Source of the DNA: an uncultured Gammaproteobacteria bacterium
Lineage (GTDB): Bacteria; Pseudomonadota; Gammaproteobacteria; Arenicellales; Poriferihabitantaceae
Direction of reading: 5' to 3'
Assembly: GCA_937992195.1 (NCBI GenBank)
Contig: CALKKV010000044.1
Coordinates: forward strand, 1-64,000
DNA length: 64,000 bases
The translations under genes were made by a program, and so were the position numbers. Positions 36,428 to 44,930 of this stretch are shown piece after piece (the stretch's first letter is position 1; each line of letters begins with the position of its first letter). The notes below the pieces were generated by a model, which was given only the letters and a program-made list of their open reading frames with translations, made no database searches and was not told the DNA's origin.

Positions 36428-36901
36428 ATGAAAAAGATCGCTATTTTTGCCGATGTGCAAAACATCTACTATACCACCAGACAAGCTTACCAGCGCCAGT
36501 TTAACTACCGTAGACTATGGCATCGCGTTAGTAAGCAAGGTGAGATAGTGGAAGCTGTGGCGTATGCCATCGACCGAGGAGACAGCCAACAAAAAGCATT
36601 TCAGTCTGCCTTGAGAGATATTGGCTTTGAAGTGAAACTAAAACCATTTATTCAGCGAATGGATGGTTCAGCGAAAGGAGACTGGGATGTCGGGATTACG
36701 ATCGATGTTATGGAAAGTGCGATCAACGCCGATATAGTGATTTTACTTTCTGGGGACGGTGACTTTGATATGTTAATGCAGCATATTAAAACAAAGCGGT
36801 CGATCACTACTGAAGTTTATGGTGTGCCGGATCTCACGGCGAAATCGCTGTCAGATTCTGTTGACCATTTTCATGCTATTGGAGAAGGGTTGCTGATGTA
36901 G
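36428..36901 (+). CDS. NYN domain ribonuclease-like protein (LabA/DUF88)
   Basis: 157 residues of the NYN (PIN-like) nuclease fold. The acidic metal-binding residues are Asp9 (FADVQNIY), Asp85/Asp87 (KGDWDVGI), Asp93 and Asp110/Asp112 in LLSGDGDFD. The conserved SGDGDF box is intact. Members degrade or process RNA; cyanobacterial LabA is linked to clock output. No partner gene is nearby. The ATG at 36428 follows AATAGAAGC, a moderate ribosome site. Confidence 0.9.
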   Translation: MKKIAIFADVQNIYYTTRQAYQRQFNYRRLWHRVSKQGEIVEAVAYAIDRGDSQQKAFQSALRDIGFEVKLKPFIQRMDGSAKGDWDVGITIDVMESAINADIVILLSGDGDFDMLMQHIKTKRSITTEVYGVPDLTAKSLSDSVDHFHAIGEGLLM

Positions 36902-36939
36902 GCATCACAGATCGATGCTGGGGTTTCCCTAGGCAGTCG

Positions 36940-37770
36940 CTAATCTATTCCGTGAAATGAAGTATTTTTCGGTTCGGTAAGGCGTTTGCGAATATGTTCG
37001 GGAAACACCATATTAGGCTTCTTGTCGTAGCCAAACAAAAGACTATGACGACATTGGCTGGATTTTTCGATTCTGGTCACCCTGTGTAAAGACCTTCTTC
37101 CCATAAAAAGAAAAAAAGTGCCTGGCGGTGTTATTGCTTTGCTAGGTGATTTTGCTCCTGAAAATATGTTACTTACTTCGGTATAGTTTTCGTCATCTTC
37201 CGAGCGAATCGACGGAGCGTATTCGAATTCGCCGCCTACGTCTGCACTTTGAATAGCAAAGGATACGACACCATCATTGGTATCAAAGTGCCAGCCAAAC
37301 TCATCACCCTGTTGCATTATGTTCGCTCTTACAGAAATATTTGGGCATGCCAAACGAAATAATGATTCAAAGTTCAATAACTTACGGACAAACTCTGTGA
37401 GTTCGTCAAATTGATAAAGTGCCAAACTCGGACCTTCTGATGAGATTTGTTCGGTTGTGATCGTACCGCATCGCCTCGGGAATAATTGAGACCGAGGGTG
37501 CTCGGCAGGAAAGCCGCGGTTGCGCATCCAACCATAAGCTGTTGCTGGAAAATCCACCTGTCTAGCCACTGCTTCTAGCTGCCGGAGTTCGTCGGCCAGT
37601 TCATCCACCGCACTCTGTTGAAGAAAGCCGGGTAGGGTACAGTTGCTATAATTATCGATATGCGCATGACAAGTTTCGAGCAGCTCTTTCCCTTCAGCAG
37701 AATCCAGCTGATGAATCGGGTATCGATCCAGGTCGATAAAATACTCCAGGGTATGGTTTTTTCTATTCAT
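36940..37770 (-). CDS. 2-oxoglutarate/Fe(II)-dependent oxygenase (HalD/ArpA-like)
   Basis: 276 residues from the ATG at 37770. The iron site is HFD (His161, Asp163) and distal His229 (SLHRV), with Arg241 as the likely 2-oxoglutarate anchor. The overall pattern (FPRRCGTIT at the N-terminal region, WHFDTNDGVVSF, GTFFLFMGRRSLHRVT) is that of the HalD/BesD/ArpA group. Halogenating members have Gly in place of the aspartate; here Asp is present, so hydroxylation of an amino acid or small peptide is the expected reaction. It stands alone, converging on the NYN gene. Confidence 0.82.
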   Translation of the reverse strand: MNRKNHTLEYFIDLDRYPIHQLDSAEGKELLETCHAHIDNYSNCTLPGFLQQSAVDELADELRQLEAVARQVDFPATAYGWMRNRGFPAEHPRSQLFPRRCGTITTEQISSEGPSLALYQFDELTEFVRKLLNFESLFRLACPNISVRANIMQQGDEFGWHFDTNDGVVSFAIQSADVGGEFEYAPSIRSEDDENYTEVSNIFSGAKSPSKAITPPGTFFLFMGRRSLHRVTRIEKSSQCRHSLLFGYDKKPNMVFPEHIRKRLTEPKNTSFHGID

Positions 37771-37934
37771 GGCAAACAAGTATAAAACGAATCACGAAGA
37801 GTGATTAAGGGATTGTATGACAAATGCCGTGATCAGATGGATTGGTAGTGTTGGTTAGCTAGTAAGAACTCTAAGACAGGTATCTATAGTTAGGTTAGAC
37901 TCTACTTGTTTATAAAACTAACCGATGTATTTCC

Positions 37935-38486
37935 ATGCTGCTAAACACCCCCACAGCTAAGATTGGTTGGCGAGCGACGTCATTTAGCTTAATTGATCCA
38001 AGTAATTCTGAGACCTTTACTTATGAAGAGATAAAGGGCGAGAACGGCACTTTGGTCGCCTTTATTTGTAATCATTGTCCATATGTAATCGCTATAATAG
38101 CGAGATTAGTAGAAGACGCAAAAGTGTTGCAAAGCAATGGGATTGGGGTTGTTGCGATAAACTCGAATGACTATCAATATATTGCAGCAGACAGTCCGGA
38201 GAACATGATTGCGTTTTCGAGTCAGCATCATTTCTCTTTTCCATATTTGGTGGATCATGATCAATCGGTAGCTAAAGCGTATGGGGCGGTATGTACGCCT
38301 GATTTTTTTGGGATTAATGCAGATGGTGTACTGCAATATAGAGGTAGGCTAGACGACGCCGCGATGCGTGATGCAGCAAACCGCACGCCAGAATTACTGA
38401 ATGCAATGCTGGAAATAAAGCGAACTGGAGTTGGACCTGACAATCAACTTTCCAGTATGGGTTGTTCCATAAAATGGAAAAAATGA
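37935..38486 (+). CDS. Thioredoxin-like/peroxiredoxin-fold protein
   Basis: 183 residues with an AhpC/TSA-like fold and no signal peptide. The redox motif is CNHC (Cys45, Cys48) in the ICNHCPYV segment, typical of a group of cytosolic thioredoxin family proteins. The later DHDQSVAKAYGAVCTPDFFGI segment with the cis-proline (TPDFF) completes the fold. It may reduce disulfides or peroxides. It starts at the ATG at 37935 and is followed by an MFS transporter gene 72 bases downstream. Confidence 0.85.
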   Translation: MLLNTPTAKIGWRATSFSLIDPSNSETFTYEEIKGENGTLVAFICNHCPYVIAIIARLVEDAKVLQSNGIGVVAINSNDYQYIAADSPENMIAFSSQHHFSFPYLVDHDQSVAKAYGAVCTPDFFGINADGVLQYRGRLDDAAMRDAANRTPELLNAMLEIKRTGVGPDNQLSSMGCSIKWKK

Positions 38487-38558
38487 ATTGCACAAAATTT
38501 TAGAAACTCAATCGACATTACTGTAAACCATGCAACTGACGAAACATTATTTTTCTGA

Positions 38559-39755
38559 ATGACACATTCACAGACTAGATTTCTCTATCTTAATATTGGT
38601 CATTTTTTAGATCATTTGTTTATGCTGATATTCGCGTCTGTCGCTGCGCTACGGCTGACCGCCGAATGGAATATTCATTATTCCGAGTTGATTCCCTATG
38701 CCACTCCCGGATTTGTTGCATTTGGCGTGGGGGCAATTGCATCGGGATGGATTGCAGATAAATGGAGTAGGGAGGGGATGATGACTATTTTCTTTATCGG
38801 TATCGGGGTGAGCGCGATTCTTGCTGGCTTGGCAAACAGTCCGTTTCAGATGGCGATTTCGCTTGCACTGGTTGGTTTATTTGCCTCAATTTATCATCCT
38901 GTCGGGCTTTCAATGGTGGTAGAGGGTCTACAACGAACCGGGGTGCCAATAGCGATCAACGGTATTTTTGGGAATATGGGAGTTGCCTGTGCGGCCTTGT
39001 TGACAGGTTTGCTGGTTGATCAAACAGGGTGGGAAAGTGCATTTATCTTTCCAGGTTTTGTCTCAATTGTTGTAGGCGTACTTTATTGGCGGTTCAACCA
39101 GAAGGGTATTGATACTGAAGAACATGAATCTGCTTCAACCGACAACCGGGCGGCAGAGAATGCTGTGACGAAGAGCACGTTGATCAGGGTGTTTGGGATT
39201 ATATTTTTTACTACGGCAGTGGGAGGGCTGATCTTTCAAAGCACAACCTTTGCACTACCCAAGGTGTTTGATGAACGACTCGGTGATTTAGCCGGCTCTG
39301 CTACCTTGGTGGGCTGGTATACATTTTTGGTGTTTTCTCTTGCTGCGTTTGCTCAGCTGCTCGTCGGATACCTGATTGATCGTTGTCCGGTTAGAATTAT
39401 TTTTAGCGGAGTAGCGCTATTGCAAGGTTTGTTCTTTTTAGTGATGACAGGCTTAACCGGCGTTTCAGCTTTGATTGTATCTTTTGCATTTATGTTCGTT
39501 GTGTTTGGTCAGATACCAATCAACGATGTTCTTGTTGGTAGGATGGCGAAAAGTGAATGGCGCAGTCGAGCCTATGCACTGCGCTATCTGGTGACATTTA
39601 CTGTGATGGCATCATCTGTGCCATTGATAGGTTGGATATACGGAAATTGGGGGTTTGACAGGCTGTTTCAGCTGCTCTCTATCGCGGGATTTGTTATTTT
39701 TCTGGCTACACTACTATTGCCGGATTCAAAGAAATTAGTGCCCAACCCAGCCTGA
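38559..39755 (+). CDS. Major facilitator superfamily transporter
   Basis: 398 residues with about 12 membrane helices. The first cytoplasmic loop motif is GWIADKWSRE (about 62-71), a variant of the MFS A-motif G-x-x-x-D-(R/K)-x-G-R-(R/K). It resembles fosmidomycin-resistance-type exporters (Fsr) in layout, including the short N-terminus. Substrate unknown. It converges on the flavin oxidoreductase gene, with 12 bases between. A second, only distantly similar MFS protein lies at 44.9 kb. Confidence 0.85.
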   Translation: MTHSQTRFLYLNIGHFLDHLFMLIFASVAALRLTAEWNIHYSELIPYATPGFVAFGVGAIASGWIADKWSREGMMTIFFIGIGVSAILAGLANSPFQMAISLALVGLFASIYHPVGLSMVVEGLQRTGVPIAINGIFGNMGVACAALLTGLLVDQTGWESAFIFPGFVSIVVGVLYWRFNQKGIDTEEHESASTDNRAAENAVTKSTLIRVFGIIFFTTAVGGLIFQSTTFALPKVFDERLGDLAGSATLVGWYTFLVFSLAAFAQLLVGYLIDRCPVRIIFSGVALLQGLFFLVMTGLTGVSALIVSFAFMFVVFGQIPINDVLVGRMAKSEWRSRAYALRYLVTFTVMASSVPLIGWIYGNWGFDRLFQLLSIAGFVIFLATLLLPDSKKLVPNPA

Positions 39756-39767
39756 TCACCGTTTAGG

Positions 39768-41816
39768 TTAGAAGACGCGACAAAGTCGTAATGCATCGTA
39801 AATCGCGGCGTGTACGTTGCGTGCAGCCACGGCATCACCAATTCTAAATAGCTGAAACTTGCCTTCTTTATTAGTCGCAACTGTTTGAGGTGAGCACTTG
39901 ATGAGCGCCAGCTGGTCTATTTCGCCACGATTAGATGATGCTTCTTTCAGTTCGAAATACAATTCGTCGAGAGGAGCCGTTGCATGATCAACCACTACCT
40001 GATCTACCAGTCTTTCACCGCAGTCTGCATGGGTATAGTGACTCCATAAAACAGCACGCAGTTGATTGTTGTCTCGTTCAAGGTGACGGATTTTTTGCAT
40101 GGCAGTAATGGTGGCTTGATTCCGTTGCAGCGATTGCATGTATGGCACTAGATTCATGCCGCCTATTTCTGGTGCAAAGGTGCGTTCGGGAGTGACGATC
40201 TCTAGGTTCGCCCCTGATTCCGCAATTGCCTCTGCCGCGCTCATGCTTGAATGTGCTCCATTGTCATCAAAAAACAAGACGTTGTTGGCGACTTTGGCAT
40301 CTCCAGAGAGAATATCCCAGCTGTTGATGGCAAGCTCATGACCAGAATCTATTGCGGTGGTTTGTGGCAGTCCTCCTGTTGCAACGACGATAATATCTGG
40401 ATTCATTTGTTGCACCGTTTCGCCGTCAACATATTGATTCATTTCGAACCGAACACCAAGCCGTTCGCATTCATTGGCGCGCCAGTCAATAATCCCAATA
40501 ATTTCTTTGCGTCTCGGGAGGCGGGCGGCAAGCCGCATTTGTCCGCCCACTTCATTTGCTGCTTCGAATAAAGTGACTCGATGCCCTCGTTCTGCGCAGA
40601 CCCGAGCCGCTTCTAGGCCGGCAGGCCCTGCACCAACGATTACAATACTTTTCTGTGAGTCAGCCTTCTCGAGCACGTGAGGCATGGTTAGCTCGCGACC
40701 GGTGGATGGGTTATGTGCGCAAAGAGTACCGTGGCCTTCGTAGATCCGATCAAGACAATAGGTTGCACCAACGCAAGGTCGAATTTCCTCCTCCACGCCA
40801 GCCTCTATCTTTTTAACAATATGTGGATCCGCAATATGCGCTCTGGTCATTCCCACCATGTCGAGTTTTCCTGAGGCGATAGCATGGCGTGCTGTAGCAA
40901 CATCGTTGATGCGCGCGGCGTGAAAAACAGGAAAGTTTGTTACTTCGCGGACTTCACCTGCAAAATCCAAATGCGGGTTAGAGGCCATTCCTGTGACAGG
41001 AATTACTTTTGTTAGCGGCGCATCATGATTGACGTTTCCTCGGATAACATTGAAAAAATCGACGGTTTGAGATTCCTTCAAACGTTTTGCAATATGCAGT
41101 CCTTCTTCTTTATCAATGCCTTTTTCTATTTGCTCGTCGAGAACCAGTCTAGATCCAACTAGGAACTGATCTCCCACCGCTTCACGAATCGCGCTATATG
41201 TTCGCAGGCTGAATCGCAGCCGGTTGTCCAATGAACCGCCGTATTCATCATTGCGATGATTGGTGAGTGGCGACCAAAAGCTATCCATTAAATGTCCATA
41301 ACACTCGATTTCAATGCCGTCCAGACCCGCTTCCTGCATACGGATGCTTGCGGCAACATAATCATTGATCACCCGTTCGATATCCCAGTCTTCCATTTCT
41401 TTGGGAAAGGCACGATGTGCCGGTTCGCGAACCGGAGAAGCAGATATGACAGGCAGCCAGTCAGAATGGTTCCAATTTGTACGTCGACCGAGGTGGGTCA
41501 ACTGAATCATCACCTTGCAGTCATACCGATGACATTCACTGGTTAGCTGTTTCAGCCAAGGAATGATGTCATCAGAATAGGCATGCAGGTTACCAAAAGA
41601 GGGAGGAGAATCTCTCGACACAATCGCGGAACCTGCCGTCATTGTAAGCGCCATACCGCCTTTTGCTTTTTCCACATGATAAGCCCTGTATGCGTCTGTT
41701 GGCATACCATTTTCATGATAGTTGGGTTCATGAGAGGTGGACATGATTCGGTTTTTAAGCGTGAGATGTCCAAGCTGAAATGGCTGCAGGAGTGGATCAG
41801 TGTTGGTTTTTCCCAT
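39768..41816 (-). CDS. FMN/Fe-S NADH:flavin oxidoreductase (TMADH-like)
   Basis: 682 residues: an old-yellow-enzyme TIM barrel (1-345), an iron-sulfur linker, and a Rossmann NAD(P)/FAD half starting with VGAGPAG near residue 394. The family includes trimethylamine dehydrogenase, dienoyl-CoA reductase and N-methylproline demethylases. The four-cysteine cluster region shows Cys348, Cys354 and Cys366, but the second ligand position (351) is Ala, giving C-V-G-A. It is probably a dehydrogenase or demethylase of an amine or betaine. It follows a Lin0512-family gene, 27 bases away, on the same strand. Confidence 0.85.
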   Translation of the reverse strand: MGKTNTDPLLQPFQLGHLTLKNRIMSTSHEPNYHENGMPTDAYRAYHVEKAKGGMALTMTAGSAIVSRDSPPSFGNLHAYSDDIIPWLKQLTSECHRYDCKVMIQLTHLGRRTNWNHSDWLPVISASPVREPAHRAFPKEMEDWDIERVINDYVAASIRMQEAGLDGIEIECYGHLMDSFWSPLTNHRNDEYGGSLDNRLRFSLRTYSAIREAVGDQFLVGSRLVLDEQIEKGIDKEEGLHIAKRLKESQTVDFFNVIRGNVNHDAPLTKVIPVTGMASNPHLDFAGEVREVTNFPVFHAARINDVATARHAIASGKLDMVGMTRAHIADPHIVKKIEAGVEEEIRPCVGATYCLDRIYEGHGTLCAHNPSTGRELTMPHVLEKADSQKSIVIVGAGPAGLEAARVCAERGHRVTLFEAANEVGGQMRLAARLPRRKEIIGIIDWRANECERLGVRFEMNQYVDGETVQQMNPDIIVVATGGLPQTTAIDSGHELAINSWDILSGDAKVANNVLFFDDNGAHSSMSAAEAIAESGANLEIVTPERTFAPEIGGMNLVPYMQSLQRNQATITAMQKIRHLERDNNQLRAVLWSHYTHADCGERLVDQVVVDHATAPLDELYFELKEASSNRGEIDQLALIKCSPQTVATNKEGKFQLFRIGDAVAARNVHAAIYDALRLCRVF

Positions 41817-41843
41817 GTTGTTGGCCTCGGATAGGAAACCTAT

Positions 41844-42182
41844 TTATTCATCAAAACAGACAAGCACTACGGCATTCACAATCACCATGAGATCTTTATT
41901 ATTTTCACTGGGAATATCTAGACCTCCTTTTTCAGGTTCCACCGTAACCGCACCATAGGGCAATTCTGCTGCAACGGCTTCTTTATCAATTTGTTCCGGA
42001 TTGGCCGCGCCCAACTTGAGAATAATTTGCATATCATCTCTGGATTTGCCGATATGACCAAAGAAGTTCAGACTGGAATGTCGAATTGCGTCTGATACTG
42101 CGCGTTTGGCCGCTTTTGTATAGTCACCACCGTGAACGTCTACGCCCATGCCCATTTCAGTGATATAGCGTTTTAAACTCAT
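41844..42182 (-). CDS. Lin0512 family protein
   Basis: 112 residues. The sequence GMGVDVHGGDYTKAAKRAVSDAIRHSSLNF matches the Lin0512 family, small proteins of unknown function that resemble cofactor or ligand carriers and often lie beside catabolic enzymes. It is first in a minus-strand pair with the flavin oxidoreductase, so it may support that enzyme. Upstream (42183-42381) there is a 23-base tandem repeat and no gene. Confidence 0.75.
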   Translation of the reverse strand: MSLKRYITEMGMGVDVHGGDYTKAAKRAVSDAIRHSSLNFFGHIGKSRDDMQIILKLGAANPEQIDKEAVAAELPYGAVTVEPEKGGLDIPSENNKDLMVIVNAVVLVCFDE

Positions 42183-42263
42183 TTAATTCCTCAGTAAATA
42201 GCGAAAAGATAAGCCACAATGTTATCATTTCGGATCAGCAATCAGCACCTTTCTTTGTCGGAG

Positions 42264-42309
42264 GATGCGCTAACTTTATAGAGAATGATGCGCTAACTTT
42301 ATAGAGAAT
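42264..42309. repeat. Tandem duplication of a 23-base unit
   Basis: Two perfect, adjacent copies of a 23-base unit (42264-42286 and 42287-42309), each beginning GATGCGCTAACTT and ending AGAGAAT. It lies between the Lin0512 gene (minus) and a small membrane protein gene (plus), inside their shared upstream region. Perfect identity suggests a recent slippage event. It may affect the spacing of regulatory sites for either gene. Confidence 0.9.
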
Positions 42310-42381
42310 ATAGACCGGGTTAAAGCTGTTTTGGCTCTGCTGATAGTGCGTAGTTAATGACAATGGCTAAAAGTTAAGTTT

Positions 42382-42624
42382 ATGGGCTCGATTTTAAAGT
42401 TACTAGTAGTTTTGGCATTCGGATGGTTGATCTACACATACGGAATACAGCAGAACACACAACAGGCATCCAGTCGATATCAAGATCCCGGATTCTCTTT
42501 TGATGATGAGGCCGATGGTGGGTCAGGAGGCGGTGATGATTGTGCACGTCACATTAATCCTGAATTGCTGCAGGCCTGCCTTGAGGCAAAAATCAAGAAA
42601 GCGGCGGAGAAACGTTCTCCATAA
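42382..42624 (+). CDS. Small membrane-anchored or secreted protein of unknown function
   Basis: 80 residues with one hydrophobic segment at about 4-21 (ILKLLVVLAFGWLIYTYG), likely a signal anchor, followed by a polar, Asp/Gly-rich region and a C-terminal helix with two cysteines (DDCARH, QACLEA) spaced for a disulfide. I do not recognise the family. It is followed by an aldo-keto reductase gene 26 bases downstream on the same strand. Confidence 0.65.
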   Translation: MGSILKLLVVLAFGWLIYTYGIQQNTQQASSRYQDPGFSFDDEADGGSGGGDDCARHINPELLQACLEAKIKKAAEKRSP

Positions 42625-42650
42625 TTTTGTAATCATTTTCCAATTTTTCT

Positions 42651-43700
42651 ATGAAATACAAAAAGCTGGGTGACAGCGAGATTGAGGTAAGTTTGGTATG
42701 TTTGGGCACGATGACCTGGGGTGAACAAAACTCTCAGGAAGAAGCCTTCGATCAGATGAACTATGCGCTCGAACGAGGAGTGAACTTCTGGGATACCGCC
42801 GAGATGTATCCGGTGCCGGTGAAACAGGAAACGTCCAGGAATACCGAAAAGATTATCGGAAACTGGATAGAAAAAACGGGACGACGAAGCGAAGTAGTTC
42901 TGGCAACGAAAATTATTGGTCAAAGCGATCGTAAATGGATGCGTGGAGGAGAGCTACCAAAACTTAACCGAAAGCAAATATTGCAAGCGGTTGATGACAG
43001 TCTCGGACGACTAAAAACCGATTACATTGATTTATACCAGGTGCATTGGCCTGGTCGACCGCTGGGACTATTTGGGGAAGGAAACGGTTCATATATCCAT
43101 AAGGCTGATCCTTTAGAAATTCTGATTGCTGAGACAATGGATGCTTTAGATGAAGTGGTGCGTTCCGGGAAGGTTAGAACGCTTGGTGTGTCAAACGAGA
43201 CACCCTGGGGGGTAAGCCAATACTTGTCTGCGGCAACACAAGGCAAGCAAAAAATTGTGTCTATTCAAAACTCCTACAGCCTGATCAACCGCATCTATGA
43301 GGGTGGATTGAGTGAATTTGCTTATCGAGACAATGTTGGTTTGTTGGCCTATTCGCCGTTGGGAATGGGTGCACTGAGCGGGAAATATATGAATGGTAAC
43401 CGACCTAAGGACAGCCGCATGGCTTTGTATCCAGATTTTATGACACGCTATCAAACCGATATTGCCGAAAGGGCAATTCAGCAATACGTTGCGCTATCAA
43501 AAGAGTTCGGCTTAACGCCGACCCAGCTCGCGCTCGGTTTTGTTAACACCAGGCCATTTGTAACCGCAAATATTATTGGTGCAACAACACTTTCCCAGTT
43601 AAAAGAAAATATCGATACGGTAGATGTCGTTATTGCGGAAGAACTTGAAGAAAAAATCAAGCTGATTCATTCGCAGTGTAAAAACCCTGCAGCGGCCTGA
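42651..43700 (+). CDS. Aldo/keto reductase (Tas-like)
   Basis: 349 residues with the AKR barrel. The catalytic tetrad is Asp48 (FWDTAEMY), Tyr53, Lys87 (LATKIIG) and His132 (YQVHWP). The family opening MKYKKLGDSEIEVSLVCLGTMTWG and the late segment GATTLSQLKENIDTVDV match the E. coli Tas group of NADPH-dependent reductases. The substrate is unknown. It converges on the DUF808 gene after a 37-base gap. Confidence 0.9.
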   Translation: MKYKKLGDSEIEVSLVCLGTMTWGEQNSQEEAFDQMNYALERGVNFWDTAEMYPVPVKQETSRNTEKIIGNWIEKTGRRSEVVLATKIIGQSDRKWMRGGELPKLNRKQILQAVDDSLGRLKTDYIDLYQVHWPGRPLGLFGEGNGSYIHKADPLEILIAETMDALDEVVRSGKVRTLGVSNETPWGVSQYLSAATQGKQKIVSIQNSYSLINRIYEGGLSEFAYRDNVGLLAYSPLGMGALSGKYMNGNRPKDSRMALYPDFMTRYQTDIAERAIQQYVALSKEFGLTPTQLALGFVNTRPFVTANIIGATTLSQLKENIDTVDVVIAEELEEKIKLIHSQCKNPAAA

Positions 43701-43737
43701 CTATTTTGGTGACTCATTGGGTATATTTAAAATACTT

Positions 43738-44724
43738 CTAAGGAGCTTTTAGCGCTTTCAATTTATTCCAGATTGGCGCGACGCCGAATTGCACAAACGG
43801 AATCAGAATTGCGCCAACGATTAATCCCATCATTCCGGATCCAGTTGCTGTTGCTATCCAGCGAAACACACCTGCAAGAGCATACTCGCCGCTTGCTATC
43901 GTTTTACCAATACCGGCCACAAATTCTTCAGGCCAGTGCCAGCCAAATTCAGCTAGACCGTGAATCACAATACTGCCACCAACCCATAGCATGGCTACCG
44001 TACCTACCACCGCAAGCACTTTTAGGAAGTAGGGCATACCGATGACCAGCCCCCGACCAATTGCGCGAGTTACTTTACCAAATATCGATTGCGATGTTGA
44101 ACGACCCATAAATAGGCCAACATCGTCGGCTTTCACAATGATAGCGACCGAACCATACACAACGATGGTAATGCCGATACCGACCAGGGCGAGTACCGCA
44201 GCTTGTGTCCAAAAATTCGAATCGGGTACACCTGCCAAAGTAATCGCCATGATTTCAGCAGAGAGAATAAAATCCGTGCGGATAGCGCCGGCTACTCTTT
44301 CTTCTTCCAAATGTTCAGGGTTGCCTGCAACGACGCCTATTTGGTCTTCATGTTCATGGGCTTGATGTGGAAACAGTGCTTCATATATTTTTTCGGCTCC
44401 CTCATAACAAAGATAACCGCCGCCAAGCATTAATAAGGGCGTGATCAGTCCAGGCGCAAAGAAACTTAACAATAAAGCAGCCGGTAACAAATAAAGTAAC
44501 TTGTTTTTAATTGAGCCCCATGCAATGCGACTGACGATGGGCAATTCGCGAGACGCGTCGAAACCCACTACGTATCGCGGTGTGACAGCCGCATCGTCGA
44601 TAACTACGCCAGCGGATTTAGTGCCGGCTTTAATGGTTTGAGCAGCAATATCGTCGAGTGAAGTCGCAGCGACCTTTGCAAGTGCGGCAATGTCATCTAA
44701 AAGTGCTATTAATCCGGTGCTCAT
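43738..44724 (-). CDS. DUF808 (YedI-like) inner-membrane protein
   Basis: 328 residues. The N-terminus GLIALLDDIAALAKVAATSLDDIA and KSAGVVIDDAAVTPRYV matches DUF808/YedI, a conserved family of multi-spanning membrane proteins. Five to six hydrophobic segments follow, including LLYLLPAALLLSFFAPGLI and LVIGMPYFLKVLAVVGTVAML. Function unknown. A cytoplasmic charged loop (EDQIGVVAGNPEHLEEE) separates the first membrane region from the rest. It is monocistronic as far as can be seen. Confidence 0.87.
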   Translation of the reverse strand: MSTGLIALLDDIAALAKVAATSLDDIAAQTIKAGTKSAGVVIDDAAVTPRYVVGFDASRELPIVSRIAWGSIKNKLLYLLPAALLLSFFAPGLITPLLMLGGGYLCYEGAEKIYEALFPHQAHEHEDQIGVVAGNPEHLEEERVAGAIRTDFILSAEIMAITLAGVPDSNFWTQAAVLALVGIGITIVVYGSVAIIVKADDVGLFMGRSTSQSIFGKVTRAIGRGLVIGMPYFLKVLAVVGTVAMLWVGGSIVIHGLAEFGWHWPEEFVAGIGKTIASGEYALAGVFRWIATATGSGMMGLIVGAILIPFVQFGVAPIWNKLKALKAP

Positions 44725-44930
44725 CAGGTCAGTTTAGAAGATTTTTGTGAGTACGGGATTCTAGCATTTAGTGCTTACAGATTAGAAAAAATATTGTGAA
44801 AGATTAGGGAATATACGATGAATCTGCTGGTGTTTTTCAAACATGCGCGTGCATACTTCGTTCTTCAATAACGGGCTTGCGTAAAAACAGCAAGGTCGAC
44901 TCTATTACGGGCATGTGAGTGGATTTTTGA

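Noticed and set aside
36940..37770. Radical halogenase
   Set aside because: The iron-binding Asp (HFD) is kept; halogenases of the group have Gly or Ala there.
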